Source of the DNA: Streptomyces sp. WAC08241
GTDB taxonomy: Bacteria; Actinomycetota; Actinomycetes; Streptomycetales; Streptomycetaceae
Length of the DNA stretch: 64,000 bases
Assembly (NCBI GenBank): GCA_007858575.1
Contig: CP042279.1
Location: 620,001-684,000, forward strand
Reading direction: 5' to 3'
Positions 46,018-56,277 of the stretch are shown in pieces. The translations under genes were made by a program, and so were the position numbers. The notes under the pieces are model-generated. The model saw nothing but the letters and a program-made list of their open reading frames with translations. It was not told the DNA's origin and made no database searches. Positions within the stretch are counted from its first letter, which is position 1. Every line of letters begins with the position of its first letter.

Positions 46018-49000
46018 GGCGCTTCTTCAAGCGCCGCAAGGCGTCCCAGTCGGTGGCGGGGTGGCGACGGACGGCCCGATCACCCAGATCGACCGGGTCG
46101 GGGAAACGTCACCGTCGTCGTGGGGCAGCGGCAGGCCCCGCCCGCCCCGCCGGAGTTCGAGACGGCCCGCGAGAAGTACGCGGCCCGCGTCCGCCAGCGC
46201 TACGGCCGCCTGGACCTGGAGGTCCTCACCCCGCTCCGCGAACAGGACGAACACCCGGTCCTCCAGTTGCGGGACGTCTTCGTCCCCCAGTCCGTACGTG
46301 CCGACCCGCCGCCCGTGGAACTGCCGCAGGAACTCCTGCGCCGCCTCATGGACCCGGCCGAGGCGGAGCTCCACGACCTGCCGCCCGGCATCGACCGGGA
46401 GACGGTCGACCGCGTCCGCCGCGCGTACCAGGAGCGGCCGCCGCTGCCCGTACTCGACGTCCTGACCGCGCCCGAGCACGACCGCGTCGTCCTGCTCGGC
46501 CACCCGGGCTCGGGCAAGTCCACCCTGGCCCGCTACCTGACCCTCGTCCTCACGGCCCCCGAACCTCCCGCGGACCTCCATGCCCTGCGAGGCAGCCTTC
46601 CGCTGATCGTCGAACTCCGGGAGTACGCGCAGCCCGCCTGGCGCGAGCGGACCTTCGAGGACTTCCTGGCCCACCAGTACGCGACGGAGGACCTGGGTCT
46701 CCCGCCCGAGACGCTGACCGCGCTGCTGGCCGGGGAGGGCCCGTATACGGTCCTGATGGTCTTCGACGGTCTGGACGAACTCTTCGAGAAGGACGTCAGG
46801 GACGCGGTCGCCCGCCGCATCGCGGGCTTCGCCGCCCGCCACCGCCGGGCCCGGATCGTCGTCACCTCACGCGGCTACGGCTACCAGCGGGCCGTCCTGG
46901 ACGGCGCCGGCTTCACCAACTTCATGCTCCAGGACCTGGACCGGGAGCAGATCGGCGCGTTCGCGGAGCAGTGGTTCTCGCTCGCGTGCCCCGGCGATCC
47001 GGCCCGGGCCCGGAAGCTGATCGAACGCGTCACGACGGCCGTGGACGCCTCCACCTCGGTCCGCGAACTCGCGGGCAACCCCTCATCCTCACGATCCTCG
47101 CCATCATCGGTCGCCGCCGCGAACTCCCGCGTGACCGGCGCACGGTGTACGAGCACGCCGTCGACGTCCTGGTGGAGCACTGGGACCCCAGCAAGTACCT
47201 CAAGGACCGCCAGGTCGAGGAGCACCTCCCGTACCTCGGCCCCGAGGACAAGCGCGAACTCCTGCGCCTCATCGCCCGCCAGATGCAGGAGGGCCACGGA
47301 GGCATCTCCGGCAACCACATCGCGGGCCCGGACCTCCTCAAGAGCTTCGAGGAGTACCTCAAGGACCGCTACGCCCTCGCACCGGACCGCGCGGCGACGG
47401 CGGCCCGCGTGATGCTGGACCAGTTCCGCCACCGCAACTTCATCCTCAGCCGCTACGGCGGCGAGGTCTACGGCTTCGTCCATCGCACGTTCCTGGAGTA
47501 CCTGGCGGCGACGGACCTGGCCCACCGCTTCAACCAGGAACGCAGCCTCTCGGAGACGGACCTCCAGGACCTCTTCGCGGACAAGGTCCACGACCCGACG
47601 TGGCACGAGATCTTGCTGTTGCTGGTGGGGCTGCTGGACGAGCGGTTCGTGGCGGGGGTGATCGATCGGTTGTTGGGGCCGCGTGCGGTGGCGGCCCCTT
47701 TCGGGAGGGGAGACGACGCGCCCTTCGCCGAGGTGGCCTTCGTCGCTCGCTGCCTCGCGGAGGTCCGCCGCATCGGGGCACTGGCGCCGCAGAGCACGGC
47801 CATGGTGGAGCGGATCACCCGGCTGTTCGAATTTGCCTGGGCGTTGAGAAGGCGCTTCTTCTTCTCCTTTCCGCATGTGGAGAGTCTGGGGCCGGCCCTG
47901 ATGGCACTGGGCGCGGACTGGGCGGGCCGGGACGACTACCTGCGGTGGTACGAGCGGTGGAGCCACCGGCAGCCCAGTGAGACAGAAATGTTGGCGGGTA
48001 ATTCCCCGGACCGGTTCGTCCTGGAGATCTTCCTGTTCCTCCGAGGCGGAGGGGAGCCGCCCTGCTTCGAACTCCTCGCCGAAACGGCAAGGAACGGGGA
48101 CAGCCCTCTGAAGAGGATCGCCGCGGCGGACCTGCTCCTGTACGAGGCAGACCACGGGCCGGCGGCACAGGAGTTGGTGGAGCACTGCGTACGGCACGAC
48201 CCCGACCGCCGCGTACGCGTGTGGTTCCTGCGGTACCTGGTGTACGGAGACAAGACGGACTCCGATTGGGCGCTCGGCCTCGCCGTCGAACGGCTGGCCG
48301 ACGAGGCCGAGAAGATGCGATGGCTGGCGCTCGACTATCTCCAGCGTCGCCAGGTCGTCACTCCCGGGGCCCGTGCCTTGCTCGACGGCCTCGTCCGCTC
48401 TCCCGGCTCACCCCTGCGCGGCCAGGCCATGCGCGTGCTCGCTCTGTACGCCGGCGACGGGACAGAGGCGATGGAGCTTCTGCGGGACGCGCTGGCGGAC
48501 ACCGACCCCGAGGTCCGCGCCGCGGCGCTGTCCGCCGTGGTGACGAGGACCGGCGACGAGCCCGCGGTCCGTGCTTTCGTTCAGGAGCGGATGAGGAACG
48601 ACGAGAGCCCCAGGGTGGTGGCGGCTGCGATCGACGCGGTGGGGAGATCGGGTCCGACGACCCGGACACGCACACACGCCTGTGCCGGCTGTCCGGCCAC
48701 GAGGACCCCGGCGTGCGCGAAGCCGCCCTCCGTTGCCTGGCCGAGACGGGCATCCAGGAGGAGGCCCTGGCAGAGCTGTTCCTCCACCGGCTGGCACACG
48801 ACGAGTTTCCCCGGATCCGTATGAACGCACTGCGTCTCTTGGTGCGACACAGCGAGGACGCCGCGGCGGTCCTGGACTCCCTTCGCGACCGGGCACGGAA
48901 CGACCCAAGCCCGACGGTTCAGAAGTGGGCTCTGACGCGGCTCGTAGACCTGGATCCCGAGGGCGCGTACGACCTGGTCGTCGACCATGCCCGTACGCCC

Positions 49001-49364
49001 CCGACAGGGGACTGCGGCAGTCGGCCTTCGCCCATCTGCTGATCGTGTACAGAGACGACCCCGAGGCGGTGTGCCTCGTCCGCGAGCTCGCGGTGCGCGA
49101 TGAGCGGTCCGGCGTACGGAGCGCGGCCCTGCAGAGCCTCCTGGAACACCGCGACGACTCCGAGCTCGCGATCCTGGCCCGGGACCGCTTCGAACACGAC
49201 CCCGATCCGGGGGTCCGGTACGCGGCCCTCCGCATCCTCGCCGATCTCCGGCGCGACGATCCCGGACTCGTCCCCGTCCTCCGGCGGGCGGCCGGAAGCG
49301 ATCAGCAGACGATCCGCGACTTCGCCCGGCGTCTCCTCCCCGTCCTCCCCCTCAGGAGCCCTGA
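46014..49364 (+). CDS. NACHT-domain STAND NTPase with C-terminal HEAT-like repeats (frameshifted)
   Basis: About 1117 residues. Start MRRFFKRRKASQSVAG, then the short motif TQIDRVGNVTVVVG and a charged helix. The NTPase has Walker A LLGHPGSGKSTLARYL (about residue 162), Walker B VLMVFDGLDELFEK with the extra acidic residues of NACHT, sensor RIVVTSRGYGYQRA, and the winged-helix-like region FVHRTFLEYLAATDLAHRF. From about residue 690 it is made of HEAT-like repeats such as DPEVRAAALSAVVTRTGDEP and DPGVREAALRCLAETGIQEE. Bacterial NACHT proteins are known antiphage NLR-like sensors; a toxin domain is not visible here. Six shifts, all -1. Confidence 0.8.
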
Positions 49365-49782
49365 AGCACCTCCACCACCCGGAACCACTCCACGATCAGC
49401 ATCGTGTCCCCGTCCACCACGAACTCCGGGTCCCCCAGCGCCTCCCGCATCTCCTCGCCGTGCCAGAAGTCCTCGTGGCCCGCGCGCCACTCCGCGACCG
49501 ACTGGTGGCCCTCGCCCTCGGCGAGTGCGAGGCGGAGGTCCGCGTCGCGCAGGGGCAGGACCTGGACCTCCGTGATCTCCACGACCGCCACCTCGCGGCC
49601 GTCCGAGTCGACGACCGCCGAGCGTTCGCCGACCTCGGGCAGCTCCTCCTTCTCGGCCTCGTACTCCAGGAGGAGCCCCGTCGTGGCGGTCTTCTCGCCG
49701 GAGAGGACCGCCGCGACGAGCCGGTCCCGCAGGGGCCGGGGAAGGCGAGCAGGAAGGGCTTGAGCGCGTGAGGGCCGGTCAT
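49352..49782 (-). CDS. ASCH-domain protein (frameshifted)
   Basis: About 143 residues, ATG 49782 (MTGPHALKPFLLAFP). After a shift near 49740: SGEKTATTGLLLEYEAEKEE, SAVVDSDGREVAVVEITEVQ, AEGEGHQSVAEWRAGHEDFW, then a hydrophobic strand DTMLIVEWFRVVEVLQGS. This is the PUA-related ASCH fold (the GEKTATT motif), thought to bind RNA; some members hydrolyse acetylcytidine. Its stop converges on the NACHT stop with about 13 bp overlap. Confidence 0.78.
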
Positions 49783-49834
49783 GGCCGACAGTCTGTCAGC
49801 CGTGACCGGCCCTCACCCTTCGTCTCCGGCGGCG

Positions 49835-51247
49835 CTACAGCACCAGCGACAGCAGCAGCACGAACACGATGCCCACGACCGAGATGATCGTCTCCATCAC
49901 CGACCAGGTCTTGATCGTCTGGCCGACGTTCATGCCGAAGTACTCCTTCACCAGCCAGAACCCGGCGTCGTTGACGTGGCTGAAGAAGAGCGAACCGGCA
50001 CCGATCGCGAGGACCAGCAGCGCCGTCTCGCCCGTCGACATGCCCTCCGCCAGCGGAGCCACGAGCCCCGCCGCCGAGATCGTCGCCACCGTCGCCGAGC
50101 CCGTCGCGAGCCGGATCGCGACCGCGATCAGCCAGGCGAGCAGCAGGGCCGGGATGGACCAGCTCTTGGAGAAGTCCAGGATCATCTGGCCGACGCCGAT
50201 GTCGATCAGGGTCTGCTTGAAGCCGCCGCCCGCGCCGACGATCAGCAGGACGCCCGCGATCGGGGCGAGGGACTTCTCGACGGTCGAGGACAGCCGCTCC
50301 TTGGTGAAGCCGGCCGCCCGGCCCAGGGTGAAGAGCGCGACTATGACGGCGGCGAGCAGCGCGATCAGCGGCGAGCCGATGACGTCGGTGACCTTCTGGA
50401 CACCGTTCTCGGGGTCGTCCACGACGATGTCGACGAGCGCCTTCACCAGCATCAGGACGACCGGGAGCAGCACGGTCGCGACGGTGACGCCGAAGCCGGG
50501 ACGCTTCTCCAGGTCCTCGGAGGGGCGCGTCGCCCCGTCGAGAGAACTCAGCATGCTCTCGGGGGCCTTGATGTCCACCCAGCGGGCCGCGTACCGGGAG
50601 AAGACCGGACCGGCGATGATCACGGTCGGGATCGCGACGACGAGGCCGAGGGCGAGGGTGACGCCCAGGTTGGCGCCGACGGCGTCGATCGCGACGAGCG
50701 GGCCGGGGTGCGGCGGGATGAGCCCGTGCATCACGGAGAGGCCGGCGAGGGCCGGGATGCCGATCCGCATCAGGGAGTAGTTGCCGCGCTTGGCGACGAG
50801 CAGCACGACCGGGATCAGCAGCACGATGCCGACCTCGAAGAAGAGCGGCAGGCCGATCACGGAGGCGATGAGCACCATCGCCCAGGGCATGGCCCGGCCG
50901 CTCGCCTTCGCCAGGATCGTGTCGACGATCTGGTCGGCGCCGCCGGAGTCCGCGAGCAGCTTGCCGAGGATGGCGCCGAGGGCGATCAGGACGCCCACGC
51001 CGGCGACGGTGGCGCCGAGGCCGGTGGTGAAGGACTTGATGGTGTCCGCGAGCGGCGCGCCCGCGAACGCGCCGAGCGCCAGCGACCCGATGGTCAGCGC
51101 CAGGAACGCGTGCAGCTTGAACGTGGTGATGAGCAGGACGATGACGGCGATGCCGGCGAGCACGGCGATTCCGAGCTGGGCGTTGCCTGCCGAGGTGATC
51201 GGTTCGGCGGCGTCCGCTGCCAGGATCTCGACGCTGAGACTGGTCAC
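49835..51247 (-). CDS. gntP: gluconate:H+ symporter, GntP family
   Basis: Intact 470-residue membrane protein with about twelve helices. GntP signatures: LLITTFKLHAFLALTIGSLA, LGAILGKLLADSGGADQIVD, VIGLPLFFEVGIVLLIPVVL, HGLIPPHPGPLVAIDAVGAN and the conserved LFFSHVNDAGFWLVKEYFGM. Imports gluconate or a related sugar acid. It follows the gluconokinase gene (45 bp gap) and is divergent from gntR, forming a gluconate utilisation unit. No frame errors. Confidence 0.9.
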   Translation of the reverse strand: MTSLSVEILAADAAEPITSAGNAQLGIAVLAGIAVIVLLITTFKLHAFLALTIGSLALGAFAGAPLADTIKSFTTGLGATVAGVGVLIALGAILGKLLADSGGADQIVDTILAKASGRAMPWAMVLIASVIGLPLFFEVGIVLLIPVVLLVAKRGNYSLMRIGIPALAGLSVMHGLIPPHPGPLVAIDAVGANLGVTLALGLVVAIPTVIIAGPVFSRYAARWVDIKAPESMLSSLDGATRPSEDLEKRPGFGVTVATVLLPVVLMLVKALVDIVVDDPENGVQKVTDVIGSPLIALLAAVIVALFTLGRAAGFTKERLSSTVEKSLAPIAGVLLIVGAGGGFKQTLIDIGVGQMILDFSKSWSIPALLLAWLIAVAIRLATGSATVATISAAGLVAPLAEGMSTGETALLVLAIGAGSLFFSHVNDAGFWLVKEYFGMNVGQTIKTWSVMETIISVVGIVFVLLLSLVL

Positions 51248-51291
51248 GGTGGTGTCCTTCGTACGGGCAGGAGGAAGAGGGGCGGAGGGGG

Positions 51292-51862
51292 TCAGGCGGT
51301 CCGGCCGCGCAGGGCGGCGACGGCGCGGGCGGTGATCTCCTCGGGGGTGCCGGACACGTCGACGGCGACGCCGGCCTCGTCGTCCTGGAGCGGCTCCAGG
51401 GTGGCGAACTGGGAATCGAGCAGCGCCGTCGGCATGAAGTGCCCTTGCGCGCGGCCATCCGGCCCTCGATGAGCTCCCGGTCGCCGGTCAGATGCAGGAA
51501 GACGACGCCGGGCGCGGCGGCACGCAGCCGGTCCCGGTACGCCCGCTTCAGCGCGGAGCTGCTCACCACGCCGCCGAGCCCGGCCCGGCCGTGCGCCCAC
51601 TCCCCGATGGCGTCGAGCCAGGGCCCCGGTCCTCGTCGTCCAGCGGGACGCCGACCGACATCTTGGCCACGTTCGCCGCCGGGTGGAAGTCGTCGCCCTC
51701 GGCGTAGGGGAGGCCGAGGGCCTCGGCGACCAGCGGACCGATGGTGGTCTTGCCGGTCCCCGAGACGCCCATCACGACGACGACGGGAGGGGCCTGGGAG
51801 TGCTGCTCATGGGGTGCCTCGCTGTCTTCTTCGACATCGATTCCGTTGTCCGTCGCGCTCAT
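51292..51862 (-). CDS. gntK: gluconokinase (frameshifted)
   Basis: About 190 residues; ATG 51862. P-loop VVVMGVSGTGKTTIGPLVAE, then YAEGDDFHPAANVAKMSVGV, WLDAIGEWAHGRAGLGGVVS, SSALKRAYRDRLRAAAPGVV and FLHLTGDRELIEGRMAARKG, the standard gluconate kinase order. Phosphorylates gluconate to 6-phosphogluconate. Shifts near 51630 and 51440. First gene of the minus-strand gluconate operon; the palindrome at 51902 is 40 bp upstream. The extra N-terminal 26 residues are acidic and His/Gln-rich. Confidence 0.88.
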
Positions 51863-51901
51863 GAAACCCATGAGGTACGACGTATTCAAGAGACTGTGAC
51901 A

Positions 51902-51918
51902 TAAAAGTAGTACTTTTA
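51902..51918. promoter_or_regulatory. 17-bp palindromic operator TAAAAGTAGTACTTTTA
   Basis: Perfect palindrome about a central G, in an AT-rich island between divergent gntK (40 bp away) and gntR (150 bp away). Size and composition suit a FadR-subfamily GntR dimer. It should be the gluconate-responsive operator for gntK-gntP. Confidence 0.75.
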
Positions 51919-52067
51919 ATTCCGATCTTGCTCCGGGGCCGCTCCGGTCCCCGGCCCTGCCGCGCCCGCCCCCGTTCCCGCCGCGCCCGCCCCCGTTCCC
52001 GCCGTGCCCGCCGCGTCCGTCCCCGCTTCCGCCGCGTCCACCCCGCGTACCCGCATAGGCTGGCCCC

Positions 52068-52766
52068 ATGACGACACAGGCCCAGGGGCTCCACTCCCAC
52101 GTCCTGGCCACCCTGGGCCTCGCGATCACCGCGGGGAGTACCCGCCCGGCACCGTGCTGCGCACCGACGAGCTCGCCCGGCGCTTCGACGTCTCCCGGAC
52201 CGTGGTCCGCGAGGTCGTCCGGGTCCTGGAGTCCATGTACTCGTCGAGTCCCGCCGCCGCGTCGGCGTGACCGTGCTCCCCGCGGCGAGCTGGAACGTGT
52301 ACGACCCCCAGGTCATCCGCTGGCGCCTGGCCGGCGCCGACCGCCCCGCCAGCTCCGCTCGCTCACCGTGCTGCGCTCCGCCGTCGAGCCCGTCGCCGCC
52401 GGCCTGGCGGCCCTGAACGCCACCCCCGAGCAGTGCCGCGAGCTCACCGAGCAGGCCCTCGGCATGGTCGCCACCTCGCGCGGCCGGCGCCTGGAGGAGT
52501 ACCTCGTCCACGACATCGCCTTCCACCGGGTCGTCCTCGACGCCTCCGGCAACGAGATGTTCGCCCGCCTCGGCGACGTCGTCGCGGAGGTCCTCACCGG
52601 CCGCACCCACCACCACGTGATGTTCGAGGACCCCGACCCGGCCGCCGTCACCCTCCATGTCCGGGTCGCCGAGGCCGTACGGGAGCGGGACGCGGCCCGC
52701 GCCGAGGAGCTGACCCGGCAGATCGCGGTCGGCGCCCTCCAGGAGCTGGACGTCCTCGCGCCGTGA
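52068..52766 (+). CDS. gntR: GntR-family (FadR subfamily) gluconate-operon repressor (frameshifted)
   Basis: About 233 residues, ATG 52068. Winged helix: EYPPGTVLRTDELARRFDVS, RTVVREVVRVLESM, VESRRRVGVTVLPAASWNVY. The all-helical FCD domain has the metal/ligand residues in VHDIAFHRVVLDASGNEMFA and HHHVMFEDPDPAAVTLHVRV (Asp, His, His). Shifts near 52135, 52240 and 52350. Divergent from gntK-gntP, and in S. coelicolor the equivalent regulator represses gluconate genes (from memory). Probably released by gluconate or 6-phosphogluconate. Confidence 0.85.
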   Translation: MTTQAQGLHSHVLATLGLAITAGSTRPAPCCAPTSSPGASTSPGPWSARSSGSWSPCTRRVPPPRRRDRAPRGELERVRPPGHPLAPGRRRPPRQLRSLTVLRSAVEPVAAGLAALNATPEQCRELTEQALGMVATSRGRRLEEYLVHDIAFHRVVLDASGNEMFARLGDVVAEVLTGRTHHHVMFEDPDPAAVTLHVRVAEAVRERDAARAEELTRQIAVGALQELDVLAP

Positions 52767-52931
52767 GAACCGGACGCAAGCTCTGAACTAGCTCAAATAT
52801 GGGCGTTCAGTGACATGCGCCACAGTCAGTTACCGCCCCGTGCCGTGAGGATGTGCGCTGGTCGTACCGGGGAGACCCCCACCAGGGACGACCGGGTACC
52901 GCACAGCCCCCTCACGAAGGCGAACAACTCC

Positions 52932-54419
52932 ATGAGTGACCGCGTCACCGCGGCCGACCCGCTGTCCGCCGCACCGGCGGCGTCCGGCGGGCCCACGGCC
53001 GCCACCCCCACGTCGACGCCGGCGACGCCGGATACCGCAAGGACCTCAAGTCCCGGCACATCAACATGATCGCCATCGGCGGCGCCATCGGCACCGGGCT
53101 CTTCCTGGGCGCCGGCGGCCGCATGTCGCAGGCCGGGCCCTCCTCTTCATCGCCTACGCCGTCTGCGGCGTCTTCGCCTTCTTCGTGGTCCGGGCCCTCG
53201 GCGAGTTGGTGCTCTACCGCCCTCCTCCGGCGCCTTCGTCTCCTACGCGCGCGAGTTCATGGGCGAGAAGGGCGCCTACACGGCCGGCTGGCTCTACTTC
53301 CTCAACTGGTCGACCACCGCCGTCGCCGACATCACCGCGGCCGCCACCTACGCCCACTTCTGGTCGATGTTCAGCGACGTCCCGCAGTGGATCCTCGCCC
53401 TGATCGCCCTCGCGGTCGTCCTCGCCGCCAACCTCATCTCCGTGAAGTACTTCGGCGAGATGGAGTTCTGGTTCGCGATCGTCAAGGTCGCCGCCCTCGT
53501 CGCCTTCATGCTGGTCGGCATCTTCCTCGTCGTGACCTCCCACGAGGTCGGCGGCCACACCCCGGGCCTGGGCAACATCACCGACAACGGCGGCATCTTC
53601 CCCGAGGGCACGATGCCGATGCTGCTGCTCATTCAGGGCGTCGTCTTCGCCTACGCCTCCGTCGAGCTGTGCGGCGTCGCCGCCGGCGAGACCGAGAGCC
53701 CCGAGAAGATCATGCCGAAGGCGATCAACTCGATCATGTGGCGCGTGGGCCTCTTCTACGTCGGCTCCGTCGTCCTGCTCGCCCTCCTCCTGCCGTACAC
53801 GGCCTACTCCGGCGACCAGAGCCCCTTCGTCACCGTCTTCGACAAGCTGGGCATCCCCGGCGCCGCCGGCGTGATGAATCTCGTCGTCCTCACCGCCGCC
53901 CTCTCCAGCCTCAACTCGGGCCTGTACTCCACCGGCCGCATCCTGCGCTCCATGTCGCTCGCCGGCTCCGCGCCCCGCTTCACCGGGGTCATGAACAAGG
54001 GCGGCGTCCCCTATGGCGGCATCCTGCTCACCGCCGGCTTCGGCGTCCTCGGCGTCGCCCTCAACTACGTCATGCCCGGCGAGGCCTTCGAGCTGGTCCT
54101 CAACTTCGCCTCGATCGGCATCATCGGCACCTGGGCCATGATCATGGTCTGCTCGCTGCTGTTCTGGCGCCGCGCGAAGGAGGGCCGGGTCGTCCGCCCC
54201 GGCTACAACCTGCCCTGGGCCCCGTACACCCAGATCGTCACCCTCGGCTTCCTCGCCTCCGTCCTCGTCCTCATGTGGATGGACGGCGGCGTCGGCCGCA
54301 CCACCGTCGCCTGCCTGCCGCTCATCGCGGCCGCGCTCGTCGGCGGCTGGTTCCTGGTCCGCCGCCAGGTCCGCGCGACCGCCGCGGCCCCGCGCGACCG
54401 ACGGATCCCCACGGACTGA
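52932..54419 (+). CDS. ansP: amino-acid permease, L-asparagine/GABA type (APC; frameshifted N-terminus)
   Basis: About 495 residues, ATG 52932. After an Ala/Pro-rich N-terminus, [20 protein letters not shown] and [16 protein letters not shown] give the first APC helix; [20 protein letters not shown] and [20 protein letters not shown] follow, then about ten more helices. From 53259 the frame is intact to TGA 54419. [17 protein letters not shown] and [15 protein letters not shown] are typical of AnsP-like asparagine permeases. Shifts near 53020, 53140 and 53220. The stop codon lies within three 18-bp repeats. Confidence 0.82.
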
Positions 54420-54453
54420 CGGATCCCCACGGACTGACGGATCCCCACGGACT
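54400..54453. repeat. three perfect 18-bp tandem repeats across the permease stop
   Basis: GACGGATCCCCACGGACT occurs at 54400-54417, 54418-54435 and 54436-54453. The first copy encodes the final residues RRIPTD; the TGA follows as part of the repeat junction. The other copies are in the 3' untranslated region, directly before the terminator. Confidence 0.9.
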
Positions 54454-54468
54454 GACGTACCGTCAAGG

Positions 54469-54503
54469 GACCCCGCGGGCACGGCCTGCGGGGGTCTCGC
54501 CTT
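54469..54503 (+). terminator. rho-independent-like terminator after the permease
   Basis: Arms GACCCCGCGGGC (54469-54480) and CCTGCGGGGGTC (54485-54496) pair with a 4-nt ACGG loop; TCGCCTTTG follows. It separates the permease from mscR, whose ribosome-binding site GAAGGAAG is 60 bp downstream. Confidence 0.7.
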
Positions 54504-54565
54504 TGTCAGGAGATAGTGGTACGCAGGAGCCTTACAAGATCCGTTCGCAGAGAAGGAAGTTCGCG

Positions 54566-55651
54566 ATGCCGCAGCACGTCCAGGGGGTCATCGCCCCCGG
54601 CAGGAACGAACCGGTACGGGTCGAGACGATCGTGATCCCCGATCCCGGCCCCGGCGAGGCCGTCGTGAAGATCCAGGCGTGCGGCGTCTGCCACACCGAC
54701 CTCCACTACAAGCAGGGCGGCATCAACGACGAGTTCCCCTTCCTCCTCGGCCACGAGGCCGCCGGAATCGTCGAGTCGGTCGGCGAGGGCGTCACCGACG
54801 TCGCCCCCGGCGACTTCGTGATCCTCAACTGGCGGGCCGTGTGCGGCACCTGTCGCGCCTGTCTGCGCGGCCGCCCCTGGTACTGCTTCGACACCCACAA
54901 CGCGAAGCAGAGGATGACCCTGCTCGACGGCACCGAGCTCTCCCCGGCCCTCGGCATCGGCGCCTTCGCCGAGAAGACCCTCGTCGCCTCCGGCCAGTGC
55001 ACCAAGGTCGACCCCGCCGTCGCCCCCGAGGTCGCGGGCCTCCTCGGCTGCGGCGTCATGGCCGGCATCGGCGCCGCGATCAACACCGGGAACGTCGGCC
55101 GCGGCGACACCGTCGCCGTCATCGGCTGCGGCGGCGTCGGCGACGCGGCGGTCGTCGGCTCCCGCCTCGCCGGAGCCGCGAAGATCATCGCCGTCGACAT
55201 CGACGACCGGAAGCTGGAGACGGCGAAGGCGATGGGCGCCACCCACACCGTCAACTCCCGCTCCACCGACCCCGTCGAGGCGATCCGCGAACTCACCGGC
55301 GGCTTCGGCGCCGACGTCGTCATCGAGGCCGTCGGCCGCCCGGAGACGTACCGGCAGGCCTTCTACGCCCGCGACCTCGCCGGCACCGTCGTCCTCGTCG
55401 GCGTCCCCACCCCCGAGATGAAGCTCGAACTGCCCCTCCTCGACGTCTTCGGCCGCGGCGGATCGCTCAAGTCCTCCTGGTACGGCGACTGCCTGCCCTC
55501 CCGGGACTTCCCGATGCTCGTCGACCTGCACCAGCAGGGCCGCATCGACCTCGCCGCCTTCGTCACCGAGACCATCGGCCTCGGCGAGGTCGAGAAGGCC
55601 TTCGCCCGCATGCACGAGGGCGACGTCCTGCGCTCGGTGGTGGTGCTGTGA
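54566..55651 (+). CDS. mscR: S-(hydroxymethyl)mycothiol dehydrogenase (mycothiol-dependent formaldehyde dehydrogenase)
   Basis: Intact 361-residue zinc enzyme of the class III alcohol dehydrogenase group. [20 protein letters not shown], catalytic zinc [39 protein letters not shown], structural zinc [20 protein letters not shown], cofactor [20 protein letters not shown] and the NAD-selective VDIDDRK. Oxidises the mycothiol adduct of formaldehyde, and reduces S-nitrosomycothiol. Coupled by overlapping TGATG to a metallo-hydrolase, which probably cleaves the S-formylmycothiol product (inference). Confidence 0.92.
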   Translation: MPQHVQGVIAPGRNEPVRVETIVIPDPGPGEAVVKIQACGVCHTDLHYKQGGINDEFPFLLGHEAAGIVESVGEGVTDVAPGDFVILNWRAVCGTCRACLRGRPWYCFDTHNAKQRMTLLDGTELSPALGIGAFAEKTLVASGQCTKVDPAVAPEVAGLLGCGVMAGIGAAINTGNVGRGDTVAVIGCGGVGDAAVVGSRLAGAAKIIAVDIDDRKLETAKAMGATHTVNSRSTDPVEAIRELTGGFGADVVIEAVGRPETYRQAFYARDLAGTVVLVGVPTPEMKLELPLLDVFGRGGSLKSSWYGDCLPSRDFPMLVDLHQQGRIDLAAFVTETIGLGEVEKAFARMHEGDVLRSVVVL

Positions 55652-56277
55652 TGACCGCCCGGATCGACCACCTCGTCACCTCCGGCACCTTCAGCCTCGA
55701 CGGCGGCACCTGGGACGTCGACAACAACGTCTGGATCGTCGGCGACGACACCGAGGCGATCGTCATCGACGCCGCCCACGACGCCGGAGCCGTCCTCGCC
55801 GCGCTCGACGGACGCACCCTGCGCGCCATCGTCTGCACCCACGCCCACGACGACCACGTGAACGCGGCCCTGGCGCTCGCGGCCGCCACCGGCGCCCGCA
55901 TCCTGCTCCACCCCGCCGACCTGCCGCTGTGGAAGCAGACCCACCCCGACCACAGCCCGGACGGCGACCTCGCCGACGGCCGGGTCCTCACCATCGCCGG
56001 CACCGACCTCACGGTCCTGCACACCCCGGGCCACGCCCCCGGGGCGGTCAGCCTGTACGCGCCGGAGCTCGGCACGGTCTTCACCGGCGACACCTCTTCC
56101 AGGGCGGCCCCGGCGCCACCGGCCGGTCCTTCTCGGACTTCCCCACGATCGTCGACTCGATCCGGGACAAGCTCTCACCCTGCCGCCGGAGACGGTGGTG
56201 CGCACCGGCCACGGCGACACCACCACCATCGGCGCCGAGGCCCCCACCTCCAGGAGTGGATCAGCCGGGGCCACTGA
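55651..56277 (+). CDS. metallo-beta-lactamase-fold hydrolase coupled to mscR (frameshifted)
   Basis: About 210 residues; ATG 55651 overlaps the mscR stop by one base. Glyoxalase II-like: NNVWIVGDDTEAIVIDAAHD, zinc motif CTHAHDDHVNAALALA, HTPGHAPGAVSLYAPELGTV, FTGDTLFQGGPGATGRSFSD and VVRTGHGDTTTIGAEAP. A short type II glyoxalase-like fold beside MscR is the usual arrangement in actinobacteria, suggesting a mycothiol-ester hydrolase. Shifts near 56095, 56175 and 56250. Converges on the pseudouridine synthase gene with 17 bp overlap. Confidence 0.83.
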   Translation: MTARIDHLVTSGTFSLDGGTWDVDNNVWIVGDDTEAIVIDAAHDAGAVLAALDGRTLRAIVCTHAHDDHVNAALALAAATGARILLHPADLPLWKQTHPDHSPDGDLADGRVLTIAGTDLTVLHTPGHAPGAVSLYAPELGTVFTGDTSSRAAPAPPAGPSRTSPRSSTRSGTSSHPAAGDGGAHRPRRHHHHRRRGPHLQEWISRGH

